From Thamnaconus septentrionalis (taxonomy: Eukaryota > Chordata > Actinopteri > Tetraodontiformes > Monacanthidae), in NCBI GenBank assembly GCA_009823395.1, contig CM020502.1, positions 19,673,944 to 19,737,943 of the forward strand: 64,000 bases of DNA. Direction: 5' to 3'. The position numbers were made by a program, and so were the translations under genes. The notes beneath the pieces were generated by a model. The model did no database searches, was not told the origin of the DNA, and saw only the letters and a list, made by a program, of their open reading frames with translations. Below, in pieces: positions 47,129-58,735 of the stretch. Numbering within the stretch: position 1 is the first letter of the stretch; the number at the start of each line of letters is the position of its first letter.

Positions 47129-48878
47129 CGCGTGCGTGTTTGTGTGTGTGTCTGTGTGAAGGTTGTTTAAAACAGCAGAGCCGTTGAGATGAAGTGAGAT
47201 GGGGCAGAGCTGCTCACTGAATTAATCATGAATGGTGCTCTCTCTAAATGCAGTACACTTGACAGTGGTCATTCTGCAGAGAGTATTGGACGAATACTGC
47301 AGGAATGGGCGACGCACGCATGCGCGCGTTTTCTAAAGGGCACATCTATCTTCAGGGTGCGCTCTATCCTTTCCGACTCCTTCTCTTCCTGTAATCCCTC
47401 TCCCCATCCAGAGTTTTCATTTTCCTCTCCACAGTAAGAATCAATTATTGACCGCATTGACAAAGTCCGGAAGATTCCGTTGCTGCTAATTTGCAGATTA
47501 GCTCGCCTCTTCTTCCCCTATACACTGTGAGAATTAGCTGCAGAATCTTGCATCGTTGGTTGAATTGGTGGTTGGTTGGTTGGTTTGCTTCCTTACTTTT
47601 TGTTATTTTTTTTCCTCTTTGCTCGCGGTCGATTCATTGAACCTCGGACTGCTGTCTCGGTTTTTCTCCTTCGCGCTCCTGTTCATTTTCCTGCGAGGCT
47701 GGTGCAGCATTGCAGGCCCGCGAAGAGTGTCAATGTTCTTCTCCTCCTCTCAATCAATCATCCTGTCACCCCACTGGACGTTACCAGCCCGTTTCTCTCT
47801 CTCTCTCCCTGTGGGATTGGAGCACAACCCCCAGAATCCAAGATGGCGGCCCATTCATTTCAATGAAGTTGCTCACCCAACGCATACTCCGAAAAGTTTT
47901 TGACTTCCGCATTAATGGGCCCATAGAGCATGCGCAGTTGTGTCACTTCCCATCATGCCTCTGAAACTCACATCATCTATTTGACCAATCAGAACGATCC
48001 TGGTGAACGTCACTGACAGACACATCTGGACACAGCCAATCAGAACGAGCTGAGACACAGCAGCACGTACCATGCTGTGACTTCACGCTGGGGATAAACT
48101 CTTTTCTGCTGATTTTCTGGCCTTTATCATTTTTTTTTAAACGACTAATAGATCATAACTGGAAAATCTACAATAGAATTTGCTATTTATCAAGTTTTAG
48201 GTCACTGTCGTCCTGTCAGCTGTTTTAAAGGCGTTTATTTTTGTATTGCGGTCTATAGGACAAATGCTTTTTGGGCCTGTGGGATTTTTTTGGTGCAGTA
48301 CCTCGAGTGGCCACTGGGAAAAATCGTCGCGCCAGTCCGTATCCAGTTCTCATAATACATCCATGGATTGGAGACTACAGGTTTTAGTGTCTGTACTTCA
48401 TGTGCGACCACATGCTGTGTTTTCTACACAGCTGCAGACCTGGTCTGTTGCAGTTCATGACAGTTGGAAACCCGAAATGTTTTCACTAATAAAGAATAAA
48501 AAGGGATAAAAAAGGAGGTGAACTTGATGGCCTGAGGAGAAATATAATGAGCATAAATTCAACCAGACGGTTGGTTTCGATTAGCGAACCATCTAATCTG
48601 AACGTGATATCACACACGTCCGAGTCTGGACTAATAACTGTGCGAACTGTCCTCCACAGCTGAGCGTCCGTGCGTTCCTCCTCGCACTCGTCAGATGAAA
48701 GGAGGCGCTGAGTGGCTGTGAGTGTGGACGAGCTGGGTGACTTTTAATCTGCTCCAATTCCTTCGGCCTGTGACTCTCAGCTGACTGCGCACACTGTAGG
48801 ACACACACGTGCATGGGCACACGCACACACACACTTGCCAATTTGCAGGTGGTACTTTCAACAGAACTTACAATAGGC

Positions 48879-49519
48879 CAGTGGTTCTCAACTGGTGGAG
48901 TCTCAGGATCCGCATTTTTTTCCTTATCACAAAGTTGCGACCCAAATTTATTCCATAAAAAAGCCCACTTTCAATCATGTCTAGAAAATAAATTATTGAA
49001 ATTATTGAATTGAATTGTGTGTCCTGCAAAATAAACACTTTCTCTATAAATATATACGGTACACTACCAGTCAAAAGTTTGGACTCACCTTCTCATGCAT
49101 TTTTTTAATCTTTACAACTTTCTACACTGCAGATAAATACTGAAGACATCAAATATATGAGCAAGATTTATGTAATTATGCAGCAAAGAGAAACACGTGA
49201 AACAACTATATTGTGCTTTTTATGAAAGGTGGCTATTTTGAAGAATTTAAATATAAAACATGAGATATTTTACACTTTTATTGCTTCCTACATAATTCCA
49301 TGTGTGTTCATATGTAGTTTTGATGCCTTGAGTGAAAAACTGCAATGTCAGCAGTCATGATAGTGAAAGAAAAGACATTAAATTCATAGGGTGTATCCAA
49401 ACCTTTGACTGGTAGTGTATATTTAAAAAAATTTAAAAAGGCAAATTGCCCACCGCGACCCAATCAAAACATCTCAGTGTCCCACTTTTGGATCCCGAGC
49501 CACCAGTTTAGGAACGCTG
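48879..49519. mobile_element. hAT-like MITE interrupted by a Tc1-like MITE (duplication copy 1)
   Basis: Ends CAGTGGTTCTCAACTGGTGG and, inverted, CCACCAGTTTAGGAACGCTG; the CAGTGGTTCTCAA start is typical of a fish hAT-type non-autonomous element. The middle is replaced by the element at 49060-49419. Confidence 0.65.
49060..49419. mobile_element. Tc1-like MITE nested in the hAT-like element (copy 1)
   Basis: Terminal inverted repeats TACACTACCAGTCAAAAGTT and AACCTTTGACTGGTAGTGTA, starting and ending in TA as expected for Tc1/mariner target duplication. Internal 310 bp is AT-rich and noncoding. Confidence 0.8.
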
Positions 49520-50750
49520 CAGTCAGGCTGTATAGTTTTAAAACCATTCGACCAAGTTACTTCATTATGGGCCCAAATCGTAAATGGTTTTCATGCGCGT
49601 CCACTGGTTCATACGTGTGTGGCTGGCCACAGCGAAACAGCCATTGAAATGGAACTGTGAGGGTAATCCAGTCCATCCTGGCAGGACAGGACACAGACAG
49701 CAACAACCCCGCATCACCGGCCGGGCCCTAATCCCATTCATCCACTTGACCACGCCGACACCAGGGAACTCGTCCAACATCACCCCCACCCCCGATCACC
49801 TGATCACAGTGCACTGGTCCGCTCGCTGAATCTCAAGGAGGTGGATTGTACCACCACGGCTGCTTCCACTGGGGAGTTTTATTGATAACAACCAGCACAG
49901 GAGTGACACTAAGTGAGGTCACCGCGTCACTGTTCCTGTCAAAGTGTCTTTAGATGTGGGATGTCGCCACGCAGGTGCACATCATCATGTAAAGCCGCTG
50001 TTCTGATCTCTAGACAATTACCCCATCAGGTTACACTCTTTAAACTCTGTTCTTCGCTATCTTTTTTTTTTTTTTTTTACTGCAGGCCTTTTAAAATCCA
50101 ACAATCCTCCTTAAGCCTCTTGCCTTTTTGTGTCAGCTGCACTGTCTTCCTCCTCCTCCTCCTCCTCCACCTCCCTTCCTCCTCATCTCCTCCTCCCACC
50201 ACCTCAAAGAACATCAGGCCTTTTATTGGTGGTTAACAACGTGAGGAAAATCACAATTTGTTTTGATTTGATAAGAAGCTATACTTAAAACATTTATTTA
50301 GGCAATTGAAAGGTCTTCAGATGAATTTAAAACTCTTACTAAAAGAATTGTAAAAGAAAATGTACATGTCCCTGTTGTAAGAAGTGCCCTTAAATGCCCT
50401 CACATTCACAATAGACAGTGTTGCCTGAAATAACCTGTTTCTCTCTATTCACTCTGTAATACGCTGGCATACTATTCAAGGTGCAACATCCTGTTTGTTC
50501 TTTCCTGTGAAGGAAAGGAGTAGTGATATATACTATTATTATTATTATTATTGTTATATATTATGAGTTAATTATTTATTAACTATTCATCTATGTATTT
50601 AAAATTTGATGTGAAATGTAAGACAAAAAAAAATATTGTCACAAAAACTTATTCTACTATTGAACTCATACAGTTTATTGGCATTGATTTCAAGAACACT
50701 GATATCAGAGAGCTCTTGAAGGACATTCATACAGTCTAGCTTCATATCAA

Positions 50751-53494
50751 ATCTGGACACAGCCAATCAGAGCGAGCTGAGACACAGCAGCACGTTACCA
50801 TGCTGTGACTTCACGCTGGGGATAAACTCTTTTCTGCTGATTTTCTGGCCTTTATCATTTTTTTTTAAACGACTAATAGATCATAACTGGAAAATCTACA
50901 ATAGAATTTGCTATTTATCAAGTTTTAGGTCACTGTCGTCCTGTCAGCTGTTTTAAAGGCGTGCTATTTTTTATTGCGGTCTATGGGAAAAATGCTTTTT
51001 GGGCCTGTGGGATTTTTGGTGCAGTACCTCAGTGGCCACTGGGAAAAATCGTCGCGCCAGTCCCGTATCCAGTTCTCATAATACATCCATGGATTGGAGA
51101 CTACAGGTTTTAGTGTCTGTACTTCATGTGCGATAAGCACATGCTGTGTTTTCTACACAGCTGCAGACCTGGTCTGTTGCAGTTCATGACAGTTGGAAAC
51201 CCGAAATGTTTTCACTAATAAAGAATAAAAAGGGATAAAAAAGGAGGTGAACTTGATGGCCTGAGGAGAAATATAATGAGCATAAATTCAACCAGACGGT
51301 TGGTTTCGATTAGCGAACCATCTAATCTGAACGTGATATCACACATGTCCGAGTCTGGACTAATAACTGTGCGAACTGTCCTCCACAGCTGAGCGTCCGT
51401 GCGTTCCTCCTCGCACTCGTCAGATGAAAGGAGGCGCTGAGTGGCTGTGAGTGTGGACGAGCTGGGTGACTTTTAATCTGCTCCAATTCCTTCGGCCTGT
51501 GACTCTCAGCTGACTGCGCACACTGTAGGACACACACGTGCACGGGCGCACGCACACACACACTTGCCAATTTGCAGGTGGTACTTTCAACAGAACTTAC
51601 AATAGGCCAGTGGTTCTCAACTGGTGGAGTCTCAGGATCCGCATTTTTTTCCTTATCACAAAGTCGCGACCCAAATTTATTCCATAAAAAAGCCCACTTT
51701 CTATCATGTCTAGAAAATAAATTATTGAAATTATTGAATTGAATTGTGTGTCCTGCAAAATAAACACTTTCTCTATAAATATATACGGTACACTACCAGT
51801 CAAAAGTTTGGACTCACCTTCTCATGCATTTTTTTAATCTTTACAACTTTCTACACTGCAGATAAATACTGAAGACATCAAATATATAAGCAAGATTTAT
51901 GTAATTATGCAGCAAAGAGAAACACGTGAAACAACTATATTATGCTTTTTATGAAAGGTGACTATTTTGAAGAATTTAAATATAAAACATGAGATATTTT
52001 ACACTTTTATTGCTTCCTACATAATTCCATGTGTGTTCATATGTAGTTTTGATGCCTTGAGTGAAAAACTGCAATGTCAGCAGTCATGATAGTGAAAGAA
52101 AAGACATTAAATTCATAGGGTGTATCCAAACCTTTGACTGGTAGTGTATATTTAAAAAAATTTAAAAAGGCAAATTGCCCACCGCGACCTAATCAAAACA
52201 TCTCAGTGTCCCACTTTTGGATCCCGAGCCACCAGTTTAGGAACGCTGCAGTCAGGCTGTATAGTTTTAAAACCATTCGACCAAGTTACTTCATTATGGG
52301 CCCAAATCGTAAATGGTTTTCATGCGTGTCCACTGGTTCATACGTGTGTGGCTGGCCGCTGTGCGAAACAGCCATTGAAATGGAACTGTGAGGGTAATCC
52401 AGTCCATCCTGGCAGGACAGGACACAGACAGCAACAACCCCCGCATCACCGGCCGGGCCCTAATCCCATTCATCCACTTGACCACGCCGACACCAGGGAA
52501 CTCGTCCAACATCACCCCCCACCCCCCGATCACCTGATCACAGTGCACTGGTCCGTTCGGCTGAATCTCGAAGGAGGTGGATTGTACCACCACGGCTGCT
52601 TCCACTGGGGGAGTTTTATTGATAACAACCAGCACAGGAGTGACACTAAGTGAGGTCACCGCGTCACTGTTCCTGTCAAAGTGTCTTTAGATGTGGGATG
52701 TCGCCACGCCGCAGGTGCACATCATCATGTAAAGCCGCTGTTCTGATCTCTAGACAATTACCCCCATCAGGTTACACTCTTTTAAACTCTGTTCTTCGCT
52801 ATCTTTTTTTTTTTTTTTTAACTGCAGGCCTTTTAAAATCCAACAATCCCTCCTTAAGCCTCTTGCCTTTTTGTGTCAGCTGCACTGTCTTCCTCCTCCT
52901 CCTCCTCCTCCACCTCCCCTTCCTCCTCATCTCCTCCTCCCACCACCTCAAAGAACATCAGGGCCTTTTATTGGTGGTTAACAACGTGAGGAAAATCACA
53001 ATTTGTTTTGATTTGATAAGAAGCTATACTTAAAACATTTATTTAGGCAATTGAAAGGTCTTCAGATGAATTTAAAACTCTTACTAAAAGAATTGTAAAA
53101 GAAAATGTACATGTCCCTGTTGTAAGAAGTGCCCTTAAATGCCCTCACATTCACAATAGACAGTGTTGCCTGAAATAACCTGTTTCTCTCTATTCACTCT
53201 GTAATACGTTGGCATACTATTCAAGGTGCAACATCCTGTTTGTTCTTTCCTGTGAAGGAAAGGAGTAGTGATATATACTATTATTATTATTATTATTGTT
53301 ATATATTATGAGTTAATTATTTATTAACTATTCATCTATGTATTTAAAATTCTGATGTGAAATGTAAGACAAAAAAATATTGTCACAAAAACTTATTCTA
53401 CTATTGAACTCATACAGTTTATTGGCATTGATTTCAAGAACACTGATATCAGAGAGCTCTTGAAGGACATTCATACAGTCTAGCTTCATATCAA
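50751..53494. repeat. 2.73 kb tandem duplication, copy 2
   Basis: Head-to-tail copy of 48024-50750, very similar throughout, with many differences being one-base length changes in homopolymers (for example C-runs near 52515 versus 49785). After CATATCAA at 53494 similarity stops. Confidence 0.95.
51608..52248. mobile_element. hAT-like MITE with nested Tc1-like MITE (duplication copy 2)
   Basis: Same nested structure as in copy 1; the inner Tc1-like element spans 51789-52148. The nesting therefore predates the duplication. Confidence 0.7.
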
Positions 53495-55097
53495 AAAGAT
53501 GGATTGATTTTTCTTTGTGTTTGTGTGTGCGTGTGTTTGCATGTTTGTTGTGTGTGTCTGTGTGTGTGTGTGCGTGTGGGAGGGAGAGAGATATACATTA
53601 AGCCAGTGTTTGCGTGTGTAAATGCATACATCGCTTTGGCCTGTTATTTAAGTGTGTCAGTGTGTGAGACCTGGCACGTCCCACTCGCTGCAACCTGCTC
53701 CATCTGCCAGAGACCCTTTAATCACCCCACCTCACCCACTGACCCCGGAGGCTCTCAGAAACTCTTCCCAGACACACAAACCATGTATTTAAAATCCAGT
53801 TTTGATGTCTTTTCTCGTCAATAATATTTGCATTTTGTCAATATGTCATCTGCATGATTGAAAATATGTGTATTTACAGAAAATGGATGATGCAATAGAT
53901 ACAGAGGGGGGCTGAGGGGGCGCTGCCCTCCTCCATGTCAGCGGGATTTCCCGTCTGTCACCCCCTCTTCTGCTAATCCTCATCCGTAGTCTGACGTTCC
54001 CTCACTCGGCCTCTGCCACCGTTTTTAATCTAAGCATTTAGTGGGACAATAACATTCCTGGAGGGGGGGTAGCGGGGGTCGGATGAATGGATCGATGTTA
54101 GGGCGGAGGCAAGGAGGGGTGATGGCGACCAGCTCTCCTCTCGGAGGTGTGAAGTGGGATGCAGCGCAGGCGGGGGAGGGGAGAGGAGGAGGAGGAAGAG
54201 GAGGAGCAGGAGGAGGAGGAGGAGGGAGATGGAATCAGGGCAGATGTGGATATTAACACATCATCTTACACCCGGTACACTGTAGTGCTCTGCTGGCCAG
54301 CACTTGCAGGTGCTGTTCAGTTATTTATATATTTTTTATGCGGAGACTTTCCAAGTAATTTGTGACCATTTGAAAGCATTCAGAAACCACCGGTCGCCAC
54401 CTGCCAAAGAGGCACAGTCATTTTGCAAAGCTGCAGGCGAGACAAAAGCAGCTGCCAGCTTTGGCAGGAAGAAGCAGCCGTTTTGATTTTTCTCCAGCTC
54501 CTTCGTGATTCGCCGATAGGATCTTGTCCGCTTGTTCCACGTCGCCGTGAAGACCCCCCCCCACACACCTCCCCTGGTGGCATAAAGGGCAGTTGGTGGG
54601 AGCCAGAAGTGTTTGTTCCGCAACGAGGGAACAACTTTGTACTGCTGACAGACTGCCGGTTTCTTCTGCCCTCCTGAGAAGACGAGTGTTATCACAACAA
54701 GCTTAAGGCACCCTGGCAGCACGCTTGTGTGTGTGTCTGTATGTATGCGTGTGTTTGTGTGTTTGTGCTGGAGGAGCCACTTTGTCTGACTGGAGCACAC
54801 AATCAGGGCACCACATCTCCTCTGACAGACATGAACTTTGATACGCACCCTCGTCGTAACACAAATTCGCTCTTATACAAGTTCCCCCCCTCAACTCGTT
54901 CCTGAAAAGGAGCGACTCTGTCTGAACGTTGGGGGGGAATAAAAATATTCCCGTGTTTGTCCTGCCAGTCGTGACGCAGCACCGCAGAGTGAGAGTCAGG
55001 CTGCGGGACATTCCTGAAATAGCAGGCACGGAGGAGGGAGGAAGTGGGGATTATTTTTTTAAGAAGCAAAATAAAAGACTGCAACAGTGGAGAAATG

Positions 55098-55172
<75 letters not shown>

Positions 55173-55207
55173 AGAAAAGGCTTACGAGGACTTGAAGTGA
55201 TGACACA
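53495..55207. other. macf1 intron segment between the two duplications
   Basis: GT-rich tract at 53515-53580, GGA-rich purine tract at 54184-54228 and a (TG)37 microsatellite at 55098-55171. No exon seen. Confidence 0.6.
55098..55171. repeat. (TG)37 microsatellite
   Basis: Longest pure TG tract in the window, 36 bp before a MITE end. Confidence 0.95.
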
Positions 55208-55692
55208 AGCTGCGTTTCTATTCCAGTTTTTCGCAAAATAAAAGCGATATTTCTAAAATTCCGACAAAGTACATTTGCGATGTGCAGGTGTTTCCATTGA
55301 ATGGCGTGAAGAGCATGAGGCGTAATTCCCCTTTAAATCTCGTCCAGTGAGACCCCACTTTGTGGAGGATGGAGGTACAAAACACTTTGCGATGAATCTG
55401 CATTTCCATGTTGTTTGCTGTCAAGCATGGTTGTCAAACGTTTCTCTTTGATTATAAGTAAAAAAATATTCCGTCTCCTCCTCCATCCAAACACAATGCT
55501 CCATTTTCACTTCAAGTGAACACTTTTGCGATATACCTCTATATCGATAGGTCTAAGAACCACCCCATGAGAGCATTAAAAAACCCTTTAGCGATATTTG
55601 AGAGGTTTTTCCAAGTTCAGGTGTTTCAATTACCAGAATTTCTATTGCGATATTTAGGTTTTGTGCAATTCTAGGGGTAATGGAAATGTGCC
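55208..55692 (-). mobile_element. Myb-bearing MITE family, inverted copy at the duplication boundary
   Basis: Reads AGCTGCGTTTCTATTCC at the left and GGGGTAATGGAAATGTGCC at the right. The Myb-like start lies on the - strand (about 55492 downward) and is frameshifted. The 3.1 kb duplication begins inside this element at about 55629. Confidence 0.78.
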
Positions 55693-58600
55693 ATCAATTT
55701 CAACGGTTTTTCACACTTTCTATATATGCAGTCAATGTAGTAGTATAGAAATATCCGCCTGCATGCAAACAGGCCGCTCTTTGTGAGCTATTGCATTAGC
55801 AGCTGTTTGACCCAGAACTCCAGGTCTGGTTCTCATTTGGCTCCGGTGCTTCGCTCAGCATTCCCGCTCTGCTCTCTGGCCAGAGCCTGCCAGGGCTTTC
55901 CACATTCATTCTTTTTATGTCCAGAGCTGAAATGTATAGTTTTAAAATTGTTTAAATTTGACAAACTAATGTTGGTCTTGTAGCTCCTCCCAGACTGCGT
56001 GTGAACTGCAGACTGTGAGTCATCCCACATGAAGCTATTCTAGAGCTTGATTTGTCTTTCGTAATCTTTCTGACCCCCAAATGTTTTAATAACTGCACAC
56101 TGCATAAATCCAACATTTCCTTCATTGTTCACACGATATTCTGCATCCTATAGTCGTCCTTACAGACTCCCCCGCACTTTCTTCACCAGCCCTCCTCCTT
56201 GTTGTATTCACACGCACAAACATCTGTCTCATACGCTCTAACTTTGCCACACTTTGACTCCCACTGCTGTTCTTTCATAATAATGATGCAGCCCGGAAGC
56301 CGACTGCAGCGTCCCTGTCACTCAGCAGCCAACTTGGCCACAAAACTGCTGACTCGGCTGTTTACTACTCAAAGATTTGATTCTAATGGGGACTGTCGTT
56401 CTCTCAGTCTTCAATATTGAGGGCTAAATGAGCAATGGCATGCAACAAACCGCATCATTCAGTTTGCACACTATTAAATTGACTCCAGCAGCAGTATTTG
56501 GGGAGGTCTGCAAGATCCATTTATATTGTGGCTGCAATGTTCTTTAACGCTCCCATATTCAACACTGAGCTTTGCAGGCAAATACAATGATTGTATAGAA
56601 TCAACACATAACTTCCATTTATTTACATATCACAGCGTTTTTTGCATTTAGATTTCAACTATGAAGAGATCCTGGATGATTAAGAGATGTGAAACTAGAT
56701 AATGCTGTAGTGTTGACGTTCCTTTGTCATTTTGTTCCAAGTGCGCTTTATTCTCAAGTGGTTTGCTGGTCAGGAACCAGATGGCAGTCACCTACGGCCT
56801 TCAGAGTCCACATACTCTTAAGACAACGCCATGAATATTGAATGAGCGGCAGGAAGCACACACTGTACCCTCATTTTGCAGGCGTCCCGTGCACACATTC
56901 TCTAAAATCAGGTCATGGCACGGCTGAATGTGTTGGGCGCTGCAACCTTTATCCAGCCAGAGATGCTGCTCACGTGTGTTTCGGTGTCAGCAGGGCAGCT
57001 GGCAGTTAAAGGAATTACAGGTTATTTTTGCAGCCGGAGATTTCTCTTCTCAGAAGGAAAGTCAAAGCAGCACTGCTGCAGCCTTTACGTTCAGCAGCTA
57101 CCGGATAAATGTTTATTTACATTTCTCTGATGTTTTATCAGATTTAACATGTCTGCTTTTGTAGAGCACATACCGTAGCAGTGTTGCTCACCGCTCACTG
57201 TCCTTTCAATGCTTTTTGTTGACAGTAGCTGCGTTTCCATCTAAACTTTGAAAAACTTTGCAAATATCACTAAAAAAGTTTTGATGCTCTCACGAGGTGA
57301 TTTTTCAGATGTATCGATATCGCAAAAGTATCATGGGAAGACATTTTTCGCATTTACACGTCAGCAGATGTGACGTATAGGGTCAGGTGACCAGTTAACT
57401 TCAAATGAAAATGGCGCGTTATGTTTGGACGGAGGAGGAGACGGAACATTTTTTACTAGTAATCAAAGAGAAAAAGAAAAACATACATTCTTGACAGCAA
57501 CCATAAGTAAACAAACAAAAGCTAACGTAATTCTCGTAAAATCTCGCAGAATGAGATTTTTCGAGAATTGTAACTATCGCTTTGGGCCATTCAATGGAAA
57601 CACCTGCAAATCGCAATTGTACTTTATTGGAATTTTCAAAATATGGCCTTTATTTTGTGAAAAACTGTCATGGAAACACAGCTAGAGAGTGAGACACACA
57701 CTTACAGCTTTGGACAAGCACCTTGCAGATAAGTTTGGTTTTGACATGTTCTTTGTTGTTGTTTAGTGTGAAAAACATATTCTTTTACAACACTGCAAAA
57801 ACAAAAGGAAAGTCTTTAATGTTTTTCCTGTGCATGGCAGTTAGAGCACCACTCAGGTCAGAGTGTCAACAGTGTTTGTGTTCATCTCGCTTGAAACTGG
57901 AGTTGCACCCTTGAGTGGGGAAAGGGGAGTGCAGTCAAAACTAAAGTGTCCTCAGGGAGCGCTTTCCTTGAGCTTCACCGTTTGCACGTCATGTACAGAG
58001 AAATAATTATAATGATATTACATTAACATAGTCATTCAGTTTCCACCCGTGACATACAAGCGGCGTTGTCAATTTCCTTTAGGGATATTGCCGAGAACAC
58101 ATTCAAGCTGCTTTTTCATTTTGTAAATCAAATGAAATTGAAGAAATGTTCAGTTTTAAGTGTCCTGCGACAGGAAAGAGCAGCCGGCTAAAGGCCACAT
58201 GTCTGCATGAGCGTCAGCGGCCGGTAAAGGTTGCCGCTTGAACACATGCTCCTGTGTCGAGGTTTATTCCGGGAGAAATACTCACAAGCTCTATTTTTGC
58301 TGCGGGAAAAAGAAAAGGTTGTTTGTTCTTGATCAGTGCCGCCTTCCTTTTCCCTGCCTGCTCCACCAAAGGCCTGGACTAAAGCCCAGATGCATTATGG
58401 GATAGGGAGGATTCTCAACCTCTGATGACGAGCAGAGCTAACGAGAGCTTAATGGGGCAAAGTTTTGTTGTTGTTTCGAAATTTGGTAAATCTCTAATGA
58501 AGCCAATTACTTCCTTCATCCGCTGAGCTACAGACCATTAATATCACGCCGGAACACTTTTATGGTGCCTTTATAGATTGTATTACCCTCAGATCAGGCT

Positions 58601-58735
58601 CAAATAATAAATCTAAGACTCCTGTTTTAGGTTAAGCAACCCTGATTTACGATTGTGAAAGCAGTGGCTAACAGTGCGGCTTTCATGACTACGCTGCTTG
58701 CGATCACTCATTTTACCAGAACTGCATTACCAGAA
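55629..58735. repeat. 3.1 kb tandem duplication, copy A
   Basis: Begins ATTACCAGAATTTCTATTGC (inside the MITE) and ends TTTTACCAGAACTGC, directly followed by copy B. Contains one full MITE copy (57225-57684) and otherwise unique-looking intron sequence. Confidence 0.95.
57225..57684 (+). mobile_element. Myb-bearing MITE family, full copy in duplication copy A
   Basis: Inverted ends AGCTGCGTTTCCAT and ATGGAAACACAGCT, flanked by TA. An ATG at 57411 opens 27 codons starting MARYVWTEEETEHFLLVIKE before a stop, the same Myb/SANT-like start as at 46717. Near 57570 it reads AATTGTAACTATCGC where copy B keeps the family sequence GGCTTATGCGC. Confidence 0.82.

Larger units (their letters stand above)
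48024..50750. repeat. 2.73 kb tandem duplication, copy 1
   Basis: Begins ATCTGGACACAGCCAATCAG and ends CTAGCTTCATATCAA, directly followed by copy 2. Carries a hAT-like element with a nested Tc1-like element, a C-rich stretch and a CTCC-rich tract. No gene. Confidence 0.95.
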
